Assembly: GCF_037392515.1 (NCBI RefSeq)
Contig: NC_090282.1
Span: forward strand, 33,593,054 to 33,657,053
From: Haliotis asinina
Lineage: Eukaryota; Mollusca; Gastropoda; Lepetellida; Haliotidae
Reading direction: 5' to 3'
Length of the DNA: 64,000 bases
The notes beneath the pieces are model-generated. The model did not search any database and was not told the DNA's origin. It was given only the letters and a program-made list of their open reading frames with translations. The translations under genes were made by a program, and so were the position numbers. Shown here piece after piece: positions 35,901-47,762 of this stretch; positions within the stretch are counted from its first letter, which is position 1, and each line of letters opens with the position of its first letter.

Positions 35901-38900
35901 TGGCGTTTGAAAGGTAAGACTGACAAATTGTTTACAAAATCAAAGATCACTTCTAGTTATACTGAATGTACAGTAACCATATCCTGGCGCAATGTGTGCA
36001 AACGTGAGGAATCCCCAACGACAAGGCATGCCTGAATGCGATTCCTGGTGAAAACACCCCCAGGAAACACACACTTTGATGACGTCATTTTATGACGTTA
36101 TTTCACAATGATATAGTGTCGACAATATGTTTTACAAAGCCTTTCATCGTTTCCGAAACGCTGATGCGACGTGAAGTGTCTCTTTTCCAAAAATGGTCGA
36201 ATTATTCGTTCTTTCGGCATTATTTATAACTCTCATATTATACTTTGTGATTACCATACATATACTGAAGTCACAGTAGCGTAATATCACGTCACTGCAC
36301 CGTTTCGTTACAATGTTGTAATGGTAATCCACAGAAACCGTGGTACGGACGAAAACATAACGTTGTGACAACATTGTTACAGTGTTTTCTGGGACATTTC
36401 ACTTTTTGCTGTAGGCGTCTACACGTAGATTGCCTGTGGACCTTGACATCATCCGATCCTGACATGATGGTCCATATAGAGGTCTTAGACTCCCAGATGG
36501 ATGGGTACAGGGACTGTGATTCAAGCGACAAGGTCTATGTGTATGATGGTAAATATTAAATTCATAATAAGTCTGTTATTCTTGCCCTACACGATCCAGG
36601 GTTACATAATCAGGTATAACTGATCTTTGTATATACGATGATTATACCTGTATTCCTGACAATTGTAATCACGATTGTACAATAACAAGACAATTACCAT
36701 AGAGAACATTGAACAAGACCTTGTATTATTCGTGTCCCCAAGTCATTTCTAGATATTATGTTTCTATGGTTCCACAAAAGTAATGGATATAATTATGTTT
36801 GGTTCGTAATCTCTGTACAACATCCTAGTTATGTACGGCAGCCAAGACACAAACACTGACCTCACCAATTTGAATATTACTAACATCACTTCATTTGAAC
36901 AAATCTTCCTCATTTTGTGAGGCGGTGTACCTAGAGTGTTGGATGTTCGAGTCCACACATCGGTTTAATATGAGGAAACTATGACGTGTTCTCCGTACTA
37001 TGTCTGGATGAAAACAACATCCCCTACACTCTTCATAACCTTTTAAATCAAGTATTTTACGAAAATGGCAATAATGTTTACAGGTCCTGACACGACAGCA
37101 GCAGTTATACAGATATGGTGTGGCAATATGAAGCCTGTGGTTCAGAGCTCTGGTTCTACTCTCACTGTCAGATTTGTGACAACTGACCGACGTTTACGCA
37201 GAGGATTTAAACTGAAGTATACAGAAACACGAGGTACAAATGTGTATGGTTCTCCATATGAAGACTTTTCACGAATATCAAAAATAGTGAGTGAGTTTGG
37301 TTTTACGCCACTTTTAGCAATATTCCAGCGATATCACGTCGGGGGACACCAGAAAATGGGCCTCACACATTGAATCCATGTGGGGAATCGAACCCGGGTG
37401 TTCGGCGTGAGGAGCTAACGCTTTAACCACTAGGCTACCCCAACGCCCTCAAAAATAGAGTTACGACATAAATTATTGTAAGAAAACGTTAATTGTAATA
37501 CCTGCACTAAATTGTACTTACCTTTGGCATAAATAACAATGCAATGAAAATTATAATAAAAACTCTAGCCTTCATGTGTGTAACTTTGCTCACTTATATT
37601 TACTCTTCTGTAAAATATATAGGTGACATAGCGAGCGATTTGTTGCAAAATGACAGTAAAAGACTGGCAATGTTGTTTTTTTCTTCATGTATCGTTGAGA
37701 TACCATTTGTGGTCTCTGTGTTTATACGAAAAAGAATAACTTGTGGATTCATGTTCCAAACTAATAGTCCAAAATTATTTGTCTAGAACCTTTCTCATGT
37801 GGCGGTCAAATCAGCGTTACCAACTCCAGTGAACAGTATCTGGTCTCTCCTGGGTACCCCGGCAATTACCGTAGGCAAGTTGAATTCAATCAAAATGACC
37901 TTAGGCTAGAACGGATTTCAGTGAGCACGAACAGGCATCATACACTGCACCCAGTGGAGAAGTAGCCCTCGGCGAAACGACTCAACACTTTAACCACTAG
38001 GCTATGCCCCACTACCAAAAATATAATCTGAAAGGGAAAAAAATGAATTTTGTTTTAAACAACAGTCGACATATAGCAGTGGTACCTAATGGAAACTAAG
38101 CGAGCTGTTGAGAGTTTAGATATCATATCTATCAATAATAAGTGACGACTAACGGGTTCACATTGATCCCCCCTCGTAGATGTGTTTTATCCTTCTCGAT
38201 TCGAATCCAGTTGCTTTAATCGATGATAATGTTGTCAATCACGGGATTGTTTGAGCAGGTCTCGATTATTTATAGCTGGACTGTTCATTTAAAACACAAC
38301 ACAATAACATTAAATAGTAAATATTATATTAGATTTATTATTTGACTACAGCAAGCATTTAGATAAGCACTACCTTTACACTACCATCGTAACTGTGTTT
38401 CATTTCTTCATAAAGCGAACAAGGGAGTATTATGCTAAACGCCGTAAGTTAGTTCACTGACAGTCATTACATACTATAGCATATGTCACCTTTATTCGGG
38501 ACATTAATTCTTCGAGAACAATTGTGTTCACTGATAAGACGAGTATATGGATGACAACTTCTTTTTATTGTCTAACACTACGTTTCTGTGTTACTTCTTA
38601 CCCCTTCTTCAGGTGATAGAGACAGGAGTACAAAACATATTATATATACCAGTATTTACAGGAAGAAGATAAGTACATGTATATACAAACAAATCACGGA
38701 GGCCAGATCAAATGCAGTTATAAAAACAATGATAACAGGGATAAAAAAGAAGGTGTCATCCATATGAGTACTCGACCTTTCAGATAATGTTATGATACTG
38801 TCTTCAGTAACTCATGCTTGTCACAAGACCTACTTACGGGATTGGGTGGTGAGGGTTGGAGACTTGGTTGATTCATGTTATGGTATCACAATCACGTAGA

Positions 38901-41900
38901 TGGATATTTATTATGTCAGTCACTTAATTGTACGGTCCTAGCTCCATTAGTTATAAACTGACTTCATGTAGCCGGAAAATATCTGAAATAGCAAACACCG
39001 AAAAGAAATAATAATGAGACATCAGTCATTTCCTTGTCATGACGCATTCCAGGAACATGAAGTGCGTGTGGATTTTGAGGAGCCCACAAAACACCAGGAT
39101 CTACATTAATGTACGGAAATCGTCCATAGGTGATGGAAATATCTGCACTGACAGTTATGTGAGTGTTCGTAATGGTGAGTGGAACCTTAAATATCAGTTC
39201 ATTTAGTAATATGAAATTTTTACCTACATTTTCAGAGAAATATGAATTCTTCATCAGGCAACTTATATATACAGTGGTCACTAACTTGCTCTATGAAGAG
39301 AAGTGTTTGACTTGGTTTAACGTAGTTGCTGTAAAGTGATTGTCGTTTTATATTTTTTTCTTTCGTACATGTTACATAATTGCTCGTATCATGTCATGAA
39401 TGTATAATTCTTATAACAGACATGTGTTATAAATTCGCCGTGTACACATTATTTTTTTATGTAGGTGCAAACGAGTATTCCAAAGAAATTGGCGTCTTTT
39501 GCGGTGAAGCGGGGCCATACTACATAAGTTCCGGGAATGTAATGTCGGTAATTCTCCATACTGGCCCAGGGTCTGTTAAACAGGGATTCCTACTCGAGTA
39601 TATCTCTGGGTCATATCACGGTACGTCTTCATGCTTTCATTAACAAACTAGCTAAATGTGTTTTGAACAGTCCATTATGTCAGATGTATCAGAACAACAG
39701 AATTTATTAAATGCATTTCATAATCAGTAGAAGTACGTGCCAAATGAAATATTACAAGTGCGATTTTCCGAAAATTAAAAATGAGATGTCGTTGATGATA
39801 GAGAATATAATGTCTGTCAGTAATTGTCACGGCTCCATATAACTTACACTGTCCATTATCAAGAACAATATCTTAAGCAAGTTAATATCTAAACACTAAC
39901 AATGAGATATGACAAGAATTTTGAAAAAAAAAATCAATTTCATCAATTTCTCCGTGAAAGATACCTACATGTAAGGACATGTAAAAATATAAACAATATC
40001 GAGAATACTGTCTGCATGGCTGTAACTACTGACCCACCTCAACATGTGTTGAATGCTCGTAGGTTTTTCTGTTGAATGTTGAATAGCTGTCTTCTCTACA
40101 GATCCTTATGATTGTGGCGGACACATACATCTGAATTCTACAGTAACGTTTTGTAGATTAACTTCGCCGGGATACTTCTCAAACTATTATTTGTAAGTGT
40201 TTGAAATAACGCTACCTTTATTTCATAGACGCCATTCATTTGTATTTAAGTTATCCTGTGTATAAAAGTTCCAGGTTAAATGTTTTATAGTAAAGTTACT
40301 ATTTGTTTCGTGAAGTTGTCCAATACTAGTTGGATGTACTGTGGAAACGTATTGTACAACTTTATATTCCTGTATATACATGTGCGGTCTAGTTTTTCTG
40401 TTCACCTTTAATGAATTAAAAGAAACTTACTAGACTGTCCTGACCATTAATACTATAAGAGATGGTAACAGTAATAATGTTTCGATGACTTTCAGTGATA
40501 TGAAATGTGTCTGGGTAATAGAAACAAACAACCAAAACCTGCAGGTTTCCACGGAAAGAGTGGACATCACATTTTCACCTTCCTGTAGAGAGGAATACCT
40601 CACATTAAATGATGGTGAGTGTGACTGAGTATGGCTCTTTCACTTGGCCAGTAAGATTACATCCAAAACTAACGACCTGTCACATACATTTTATGCTTCA
40701 AATCAGACTTTACTTGTTACATATACACTACACATATTTTGTATTTAGGTTCCTTGTCCCAGCCCAGTTTAATCGGGAAGTTTTGTGGACAACTACAATT
40801 CCAAAAAGAGTTCGTTACGTCGGGAAAAGAAATGGTTGTCACGTTTCAAAGCCGGAGGCCAAATAATGTCCACAGCGGTTTCAGTGTGTTAGTTGTGGAC
40901 GGCGATTTTGAAGGTAGACAAACCTCTTTATAGGATAATGTGATGTTCTTCAGTGAGATATAGTTATCATGGTAAAATGATAACCATCAATAATTATAGT
41001 TTAATAAACGAAGATAAGCAATATGCAATATTTATAATATCTCTCAAATATAAACTCCAACAAACAGTGAAATGGTAACGTAATATATTGTATCTCTTTT
41101 GATAAAATGATGACTTAGGTAACTTTTTCTGAAACCGAGCATAAAGCACAAAAATTATGTTTATAAAGCAATACTTTTGCCTGTTTCAGCCTGCACATTG
41201 CAAGAACAGATGGCATGGGACACAATAACATACATAACATCTCCTAACTATCCATTTAACTATCCAAGGTATGTGTACTCCGTGTATAAGTACATCTTAA
41301 TGGAATTACATAATTCCAATGCTTCAAATGCTCAACAACACCCGGAAATTGGCCGACACATGATGTTTATCGACACTATAAACAAACAATTTCAACCAAA
41401 GGGTTTTACTGTGCAGTTGCTTACATCGAGTAGAGGTACAGCAGTGAAATGTCATCAGCTGGCTGTTTCAGCTGGTTCCCATGGTAGCATCTGGAGCTGC
41501 TCATTTGTGACGTCATTCTGACTTCCCAATATGCTTTGAATGACGTCGCCACTGTTGGTGACACAACTTAACCATTGTTTGCGAAGTTTCTACGTGTCAA
41601 TAGCAGCGAACAGTCATGCAGTTTCCGTGCATCAAATACCGTTTGATCATGTTTTTCAACCAATCAGATTACAGAACACAGTGACCTCTGGTTAACAGTG
41701 GAATCATACAAAATGATTATTACGGTTTACGATTATCACATTTCCATTTTGAGGTCGCGTTATTCCTTACGAATTACGTAATACACTTCACTGAATTGAG
41801 AATAATCATTTCTGTAATGATTTAGTTGAGGAAATAGTTAAATCTTGCTATCTGTTCTTGTAGAAATGTTCACTGTTCATGGAGATTAGACACTGATGGC

Positions 41901-44405
41901 GATGCAGATATGGCGGTCCAGTTGACGGTGATATCATTGAATATCACAAAGGTGTCAACGGCATGCGATTCCAACTACCTTGAAGTATTTGATGGTATTG
42001 TATACAAAAAATCGAGATGACATTGTGAATGATATCAGCTGATATTATCTATGTTTTAAATACAGGTATTAATTACTAACTATAACTTGTATATGTGCTG
42101 ACGATTCCGGATTTATTGTGATCTACAGTCCGTGTTTTATATTGTATTGTCTGCTTTAATTACTACAATATTTTACTTTTCTATGCTAGATTTATATCCA
42201 TATCTGTGATACACTAGTATTTTTACTGTCCACCGTGTCGGGTTATATTGTTTTCGTCACGATGTGGTTTGGATATTGCCGATGGGACGTTAAATATTAA
42301 CTCACTCACCCAGATTTATTGGGATTTGGCCAATTAACGCCAACAGCCATTATACGTTAGCTAAGTACACACCTACCCACCTATCCACTTACCCACCTAC
42401 TGACCAAACCGTGTATACTTTAAATTATGAAATGACTTCGCACGTTAAGAAGAATATTGTTGACAAGTCAGTTACTTTTTTTCTGTATTAGTTATCGTAG
42501 TTATTGTATTTTCTTTTGAGGTATGTGGTTTTGTATCAATGGATTGTCTAATCCAGACTCCATTATGTACAAGTCATATATATCAAACATTGCCAAGTGT
42601 GGCAATGGACAACAAACCGACAAAAATACCCAATCGAGAAGTTATTTTCACCTATGACTTACACTATATATACCCATTTGAATAACTGTCACGATCAATA
42701 ATGGTAAAAAAATCGTACTATTGCAAAGTAATAAGATGTATGAACTGAATATTATTATGCCTTCATGTATATATTGAGGTATTATGTAGTACCTAGGATA
42801 CAGACCTAGTCTAAGATTGTTCCTGATTTGTGAAATTCAATACATTACAAATGATATACAAATGTGCTTCAGGCTATGATCCCAGCAGTCAGTCCTTAGC
42901 TCGATGGTGTGGTGCAGGACAAGACCATGATGTCCTATCCAGCAGCGGGAGGTACCTCTTCCTGAAGTTTGATACCAGTTATGACACGCCCAATACAGGC
43001 TTCAACGTTTCCATTAAACGGATCTTTAGTCCCCAAGGTATCGTGTTTTCACAGACCTGTTTTTCACAATGCTTTGCCGCTTGAATTGTAGCTTCCCATT
43101 TTGAGTTTATCCTGAACTGAACTCAGGATGTTCTGTTTCTATCAAACCACGCTGAAAACCGTTAATGGCCACGATTGTACTGGCTGATACGCATCGATGA
43201 GTATTTATGTTAATTTGTTTCACGTCAACACGAGGACACAAATGAAACAGACATTGGAACAGTATAAACATATAGATGAAATATAGCTAGGGCCCCGTTT
43301 CACAAAGGCATCATAGCGCTACAACTGCCGTAGATCCTAAACTGTAACGAAGACTTGCGACACTTCATCGCCTTAGAGGACGACTGGTGTCTCTTTGCAT
43401 TACATTGTTCCTGCCATGAGACGATTTGCTGGCGAACGCTACTAGAGTTCCAAAGAATAGACAAAAGTATTAACCCATTATACGTTGACAGATTAATCAC
43501 TGTTTGGTTGTTTTGACAGAAATACTGACTATGTCAGTAGGTTTAATCACACATTTCGTAAAGTGAATGTATAGAAGCTACGCCCTTTGTTCAAAGGATT
43601 AACTGATAATACTGATTGCCCTTTGTAGCCTGGCTCAATGCTTTCTGTATGGAACTGTATAGAAAATAGTTGAAAAGACTGCTCTTTCGGCTGACAAGTG
43701 AGTGCTTACACCTAAGTGAAAAAACAACAGCAAACAACAAAAGCAAACTGAAACAAAGTTACCTCACCAGCTGAAAAATATCACGAATTTCAATATCCTG
43801 AAACAGACATGTATTACAATAATAAATATGATTATCTGTTTTGGTCAGCTGTGATATATGAGGGGTTATGTTACTTTGTGTGCATATTGATGAATATTAG
43901 GTAGCTGATATATTTCTTAATGGTCGGAATTTGAGTGCTACACAAACAGAATTGTTGAAAAAAACATCCTTGTTGAACTGTACACGTGTATGATTTACGT
44001 GATCATAACTTTCAGTAGTTACGCTACCGTTTGTAAGTTCAAATATTGTAATATACTTGAAGTAAATATCTTAAAAATCACATAAGATCATAAATATTCC
44101 TATATTGTTTCCAAGTTTCTTCACGAACTTAGACAGCGAATTAACCTGGAAAAAATAAATGAACACTTGTCCCCTCTTGTGATTCCTGATTTTTCCTTCA
44201 GTATGTATAACACATCGTTCACATTGTTGTTACAGCCTCCCGCAATGGCCTCATCATTGGAATTGCTGTTGGTGCAACTGCTGGTGTATTTGTGCTCGTT
44301 GCTATCGGCTACCACGTTGTTCGAAGGGGGTCATGTTTTCAGAGCGACACCATAGCACACAGAACAAACCTTCGCCGCTTCTTTTATAAAAACACGCATC
44401 AGTAA
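26977..44405 (+). CDS. Gene 3: seven-CUB single-pass membrane protein (23 exons)
   Basis: The signal-peptide exon 26977-27037 (MLIHKHAILGLLLATLVYL) is followed by seven CUB exon trios and the transmembrane exon 44236-44405. The total is 2766 nt, or 921 residues plus stop. Every exon keeps the phase rule of the cluster. The N-terminus is extracellular. The C-terminus has one hydrophobic span (LIIGIAVGATAGVFVLVAIG) and a basic tail of about 30 residues, so topology is type I. No EGF, LDLa or enzyme domain is seen. A second usable last exon lies at 47763-47986. One intron uses a GC donor (37875), and the long intron 31810-35432 holds a MITE and a LINE fragment. A possible poly(A) signal AATAAA is at 45148-45153. 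Ligand unknown. Confidence 0.85.
27747..27885 (-). repeat. SINE-like copy, family 1
   Basis: Contains GGTTTTACGCCGCTTTTAGC, CACACATTGTACCCATC and TTTTCGGCGTGACGAGCG. It lies in the first intron of gene 3. Confidence 0.65.
28221..28978 (+). CDS. Gene 3 CUB1 exon trio, divergent
   Basis: Exon A 28221-28305 (GRCSWEINV, LLMPSPVQ), exon B 28538-28644 (CWWRLHAVE, GCPRTLAVYDG), exon C 28829-28978 (EICATEKMSIASSG). Four cysteines are kept, but the P-G-Y-P turn is lost, exon B is the shortest in the cluster (107 nt), and the Asp after the third Cys is replaced by Thr. Phases are intact, so it is a real but atypical domain. Confidence 0.78.
29389..31165 (+). CDS. Gene 3 CUB2 exon trio
   Basis: Exon A 29389-29464 (ECGGQLTS, TSPGYPLDYY), exon B 30246-30385 (YCSWVI, DMCKNGAVTIYN), exon C 31016-31165 (GRFCKTAYTG, VQSSQNTLKIEF, GFKLQFY). 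Exon lengths 76 and 140 for A and B equal those of gene 4 CUB2. The usual C-G of exon C is C-K. Confidence 0.84.
31269..35555 (+). CDS. Gene 3 CUB3 exon trio, with long repeat-filled intron
   Basis: Exon A 31269-31353 (KSCNFTTEL, YSPGYPNSYY), exon B 31679-31809 (HCLWDLW, CSEDAVTVW), exon C 35433-35555 (ETFCGTSTP, GFRMKL). The usual Y-D-G end of exon B is missing. The donor ACA|GTGGGT at 31810 is the only one nearby in the right phase and lies about 70 bp before a TTAA-flanked MITE. Exon C is the shortest of the cluster (123 nt). Confidence 0.75.
31881..33167. mobile_element. TTAA-flanked non-autonomous DNA transposon (MITE, 1287 bp)
   Basis: Terminal inverted repeats AGGTCACATGCAAC and GTTGCATGTGACCT are perfect over 14 bp. 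Each is flanked by TTAA (31877-31880 and 33168-33171), the target-site pattern of piggyBac-like elements. There is no transposase frame inside. It inserted in the intron of gene 3 CUB3, about 70 bp after exon B. A relative is at 23500. Family by TTAA pattern only; the ends are not the usual piggyBac CCC. Confidence 0.8.
33600..34885 (+). mobile_element. 5'-truncated LINE with RNase H-like 3' end
   Basis: Two overlapping frames (33607-33879 and 33855-34367) read as the C-terminal part of a non-LTR retrotransposon polyprotein. First is an RNase H-like part (EANAILTALKYIQ, FSDSLSCLQAI, PSHMGISGNTIADLVAKAAL). Then comes a Cys-rich region (RCRIGHTLYTHEYLL, CIPCDEGITVKHILLDC). The frames break just before the conserved H-M-G-I-S-G-N segment, so it is not intact. 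The 3' UTR continues to a CACTCACTCACTC tail near 34885. No reverse transcriptase is present. Superfamily is probably Jockey- or I-like, but uncertain. Confidence 0.8.
35095..35113. repeat. (AC)n microsatellite
   Basis: About nine AC units within the long intron of gene 3 CUB3. Confidence 0.9.
35826..37233 (+). CDS. Gene 3 CUB4 exon trio
   Basis: Exon A 35826-35913 (PSCGNQNL, VSPGYPMAFE), exon B 36415-36548 (DCLWTL, DKVYVYDG), exon C 37084-37233 (IWCGNMKPVVQSSGSTLTV, GFKLKYTE). Exon C closely resembles gene 4 CUB4 exon C (KWCGNTLPTVQSTGPSMTV), which suggests the two genes share an ancestor at this position. Confidence 0.87.
37287..37446 (-). repeat. SINE-like copy, family 1, near full length
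   Basis: Starts GTGAGTGAGTTTGG (inverted CACTCA tail), then GGTTTTACGCCACTTTTAGC, CAATATTCCAGCGATATCAC, GGGGAATCGAACCCGG and TTTAACCACTAGGCTACCCC. The GAATCGAACCC motif is a tRNA B box on the minus strand, so the head is tRNA-derived. Confidence 0.8.
37787..39620 (+). CDS. Gene 3 CUB5 exon trio, GC-AG intron
   Basis: Exon A 37787-37874 (FSCGGQISV, VSPGYPGNYR), exon B 39053-39174 (KCVWIL, CTDSYVSVRNG), exon C 39465-39620 (GVFCGEAGP, ISSGNVMSVIL, GFLLEY). Exon A ends CGTAG|GCAAGT, a GC donor in the best possible context; no GT donor in the correct phase is nearby. Confidence 0.85.
37919..38011 (-). repeat. SINE-like fragment, family 1
   Basis: Contains AACACTTTAACCACTAGGC and ATGCCCC, the tRNA-like head of family 1, much diverged. 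It lies just after the GC donor of CUB5 exon A. Confidence 0.5.
38800..38945 (+). repeat. SINE-like fragment, family 2
   Basis: Contains TCTTCAGTAACTCATGCTTG, TTACGGGATTGGGTGG and GACTTGGTTGA, shared with 57265-57533. It lies in the first intron of gene 3 CUB5. Confidence 0.6.
40102..40913 (+). CDS. Gene 3 CUB6 exon trio
   Basis: Exon A 40102-40192 (YDCGGHIHL, TSPGYFSNYY), exon B 40496-40614 (KCVWVIE, SCREEYLTLNDG), exon C 40749-40913 (GKFCGQLQF, VTSGKEMVVTF, GFSVLVV). Exon A carries an extra Cys (TFCRL), giving five in the domain, so one may be free or pair outside the domain. Confidence 0.86.
41190..43037 (+). CDS. Gene 3 CUB7 exon trio
   Basis: Exon A 41190-41268 (ACTLQEQ, TSPNYPFNYP), exon B 41864-41994 (HCSWRLD, CDSNYLEVFDG), exon C 42873-43037 (ARWCGAGQD, LSSSGRYLFLKF, GFNVSI). 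This is the membrane-proximal CUB; exon C ends in phase 1 and can join either transmembrane exon. Confidence 0.86.
42160..42311 (+). repeat. LINE 3' tail fragment
   Basis: Contains ATGCTAGATTT, TTCGTCACGATGTGG, ATATTGCCGATGGGACG and the tail AACTCACTCACC, parallel to 34730-34885. It lies in the second intron of gene 3 CUB7. Confidence 0.65.
43290..43450. repeat. GGCCC-ended MITE remnant, family B
   Basis: Starts GGCCCCGTTTCACAAAGGC and CATAGCGCTACAAC, matching inverted the right end of the element at 55600-56149. The other end is not clear. Confidence 0.45.
44236..44405 (+). CDS. Gene 3 terminal exon: transmembrane segment and basic tail
   Basis: The acceptor is CATTGTTGTTACAG. The exon reads ASRNG, then a roughly 20-residue Gly/Ala/Val/Ile-rich transmembrane span, then HVVRRGSCF and a tail ending YKNTHQ with stop at 44403-44405. 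Positive charges after the span fix a type I topology. Confidence 0.85.
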
Positions 44406-44716
44406 CTAACAATGGATAAAGTATGAGGGAAATAGCAACATTCCTGGAATTATGAAATACGGTCAAAGAAATGATTTGAAGAAATTATGTTGGAGTTTAT
44501 ATTACTGCTACCGCCTGCCAATGATACTTCAAACCATTGATACTCTACTTCTATATTGGCTCCCTGTTCAAACAAAACAAATGAACGCAAATACTGGTGT
44601 TTTTATAAAATTTGTCTTTACCATCCCAGTGATGACTGATAGTGTAAAATAGTTACAAAGGCTTTGACTGTTGCTTGTACAATTCGGCCGTAAATTACAG
44701 ACATATTGCTAAACAT

Positions 44717-44788
44717 GCTGGTATGTAATTGGATGTGAAAGCTGGTATGTAATTGGATGTGGGAGCTGGTATGTAACTGGATGTGACA
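44717..44788 (+). repeat. Three tandem 24-bp repeats
   Basis: Three copies of a unit beginning GCTGGTATGTAATTGGATGT, differing at a few positions, about 310 bp after the gene 3 stop. Confidence 0.85.
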
Positions 44789-45147
44789 GCAGACATGGTA
44801 AACAGAAGAAGGCAATGCACAGATAGTACATGACTCATGGAGTAGATCTTTACTTGCCCGATACAGTGATCGATTATGTAAATATTGAATAGAAGGTGGA
44901 AGATCTTTATTGAAGATGGATTACATGTATTGCTTGTATGTGAGCGTTGTTCAAATCTATGAACGATATATCACAATTAACCACTCTCAAATCTTTGACA
45001 GATATATTTCATCGGAAAACTATAAAGTTTTGATAATACATGTGTACAGACAGTCCATCAGTTTCAAGAAACGTAATCGATTACTTTATTGATATGCATT
45101 TGTCATGCAACCAAACAATGTATTTGGGGTCTGTGACCTTATGTTCG

Positions 45148-45153
45148 AATAAA
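45148..45153 (+). terminator. Possible poly(A) signal of gene 3
   Basis: AATAAA, followed by the T-rich run CTGTTTTTTGT, about 745 bp after the stop codon at 44405. No closer canonical signal was seen. Confidence 0.4.
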
Positions 45154-45902
45154 CTGTTTTTTGTAATGACATGAGACCTCCCTCTCTTCTAGCAACCTTA
45201 ATGTAACAGCAGTGGAAGGGTTCAGTTGTTTCCGTTGTTGCTTCAAGACATCAGACATGCACTAGTCAACCACTGTAAGATCTGTAGGGTGTTTTGGGTT
45301 CAGGTTTAGCGCTATAGCTTTGTTGTGTTCCAATACATCGAGATGATACAGTGAATATTTCCTTCTTTCCACGCCATTCAAACACGTACATAATCGATCA
45401 CGAGGCTCATTTACCTCACCTTCCCAGTCTGCTGCAACATTATGTCATCCACATCATGGAACCAATTGCTTTATATCTCAGTTGTCATGGATCATGTATG
45501 CGCATATCGTTTCCGGTAAACTCAATTGAAAGTTAATGACGTCAGTTTGTTTGTGTTGTCCTTAGTGACGAACGACATGGTATGAGGCAGTCGTTAGTTC
45601 TCGCGATATCCCTAGAACATGTTTAGTGTCCCATGCTAGCTAACACATTCACAAATGCAACACATCAGCTATAATCGTCGTAGCCTTTTGGCACCCATTA
45701 CGATCTGTTCAGAACCATATCCTTGTCAAGGCATATCTATACAGGTGAAAGTCTGTATGCAACGTTAAAGGGTTTGTTACTGCCACGTAGACGAAAAAGC
45801 ACAGTTGAAAGCCAGTGTTCAACACAAACTCATCCTCGATAATCTCCAGGGTATACGTTCCGATGACTTTATTACCTCCTTTGGTTGGCTTTTTATCCAA
45901 CC

Positions 45903-47604
45903 AGGGCCCGCTTGCACAGAGCAGTCTTAGGCCCTTACAATCAATCTTAGGCCCCTACAATCAACTTTACAATCACTGTACAATTGCTATGATCCACTTG
46001 CACAAACACGATCTTAAGACAGCATGGATTTAAGATCGCAGTCTTAAATAAGACAGAACTCTTCAACGTTGGAGGTAGAAATTTCTTAAACTCGACTCCT
46101 GTCTACAGTTGTCTTCAAGTGCGCATAGCATGCAGCGCAAATAAAACGTGAAACTGGTTACTGCACGCAAATGACACCCCTTCCTTAATCGCACCTTGCA
46201 GATTTTTCATGAAAACAATACAAAAAAACCCAAAACCCCAACCCACAAATCTTTGAAGGGAATGATAAGTTGAGGAAGGAAGCGATAACGTGGAAGGTAA
46301 TTTTTCTACATTCTAATTTTTTATGAACTAGACGTGATACTGCAACCACAGAAATATCATGTTTTATGCTAGTAATGAAATACAAACAAATACGTTAACA
46401 AATTGGGTCTTGAGTTATTGACCTAATAATCATGAAATTAAAAGATAGCGCATAAATAAAATTTCCTTATGACATAACGCCGAAATGTACCATGGTTTGT
46501 CAGTGGCTGTCAGTGGAACATAGTTTGGCATCTCGTAGGTGTTATTTGGAGTAAAATCCCAAATATATCCCACAAGCATTAGATTTGTAAAGATATGAAA
46601 GTGTGACATGACTGTGGGAGTGTTGTGGAAAATTCATAACAGGGAAATACGAAAACGTAACTTATTTCGTGTGTGTTGTATGTGTTGTTGAATGCTCATC
46701 CACAGTATATTAATTACTTTATGATATTTTGTTGATAATTATTTTTTCGTTTTGTTAAAAAAACGTTTTATGCAAATTTCACAAACCCCAGCAAGTGTAT
46801 TTTTCCCGTTTGAAGAATACTTATTTAAAATGCATAGATTACAACTCTTGTCTCTCGTCAGATTCAATTTTTACAACTAGAAAAAAACATAATTCTGCAC
46901 GTTATCCAACTGTAGATTATTTCAATGATAAACTAAGACAAAATCATTAACCGAAAAGAAACACGTGGAGATCCGTTCTGTCACAACAGAACATGCATTG
47001 TATTTGGGCAGGGAAGATTTTACGGCAACGGCATGATATGCAAAGGGAAACCACTCCCATCTTGCGTAAAAGCTAAGATTAGCTGCCCTTGAGTTATTGA
47101 AAAGGTCATGGCCACTGCTAACCACATGCAGACACCTTTCGTTACTATCCTTTCCTTGTTTATCAAAAAGGTATGGTGTTCATACTTTTACCAACACTGA
47201 ATCGGGTGAGAATTGTACTCTGTGATATCGACTCGATAATGATGTTGTTCACTACCTCAAATAACGATATTTCAAACGTTAAATCGATGTTGCATTCTCC
47301 GTGTTGTTGAAGTGTCGAGGTGAATCATACAGTTTTTTGCAATATAAAAGCAATCCCCAAACGCAATTCTAATTATTTGCGTGAAACTGACAACAACGTG
47401 AACGCCATTTTGCTACTGACTACAATGATCTTAGCTCCTTACAACTGGTTCCGACCAATTGTAAGTTTTGATTGTAACTTACAATGATCTTAGCCCACAA
47501 TCGATTTGTGCAAGTGGATGGCGATTGTAGCCGAAGCCTAAGATCGCGATCTTAAGGATTTACAATAATTGTAGCTCTAAGATCGTTTTGTGCAAGTGGG
47601 CCCA
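45903..47604. mobile_element. GGCCC-ended non-autonomous element, family A, long form (1.7 kb)
   Basis: The left end AGGGCCCGCTTGCACAGAGC and the inverted right end GGGCCCACTTGCACAAAACG form imperfect terminal repeats of about 28 bp. Inside each end are repeated GATCTTAAG-like palindromes. About 270 bp of the left and 185 bp of the right are inverted relative to the short copy at 62073-62506; the middle 1.25 kb is unique here and has no convincing frame. It separates the two transmembrane exons 44236 and 47763. Confidence 0.75.
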
Positions 47605-47762
47605 GGTGTTTAAGCTGGGAGGTTGAGCGTACTAACCACAACTCACTTTCGCATTTTAAATTATCTATTGAAACCTGGCAACACAATAATATGTTGTAGC
47701 AGAGGTACTCCGTAAGAGATACAAATAGTTCTTGCATTATGTTTCTTTCATGTGTGTTTTAG

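Larger units (their letters stand above)
44406..47762. other. Region between the two transmembrane exons
   Basis: Contains the gene 3 3' end, three 24-bp repeats, a possible poly(A) signal and the 1.7-kb family A element. No other coding exon is recognised. Confidence 0.6.

Noticed and set aside
5467-44405. Assignment to tolloid/BMP1 or cubilin
   Set aside because: No astacin protease and no EGF repeats are present, and the genes are separate with their own signal peptides and anchors.
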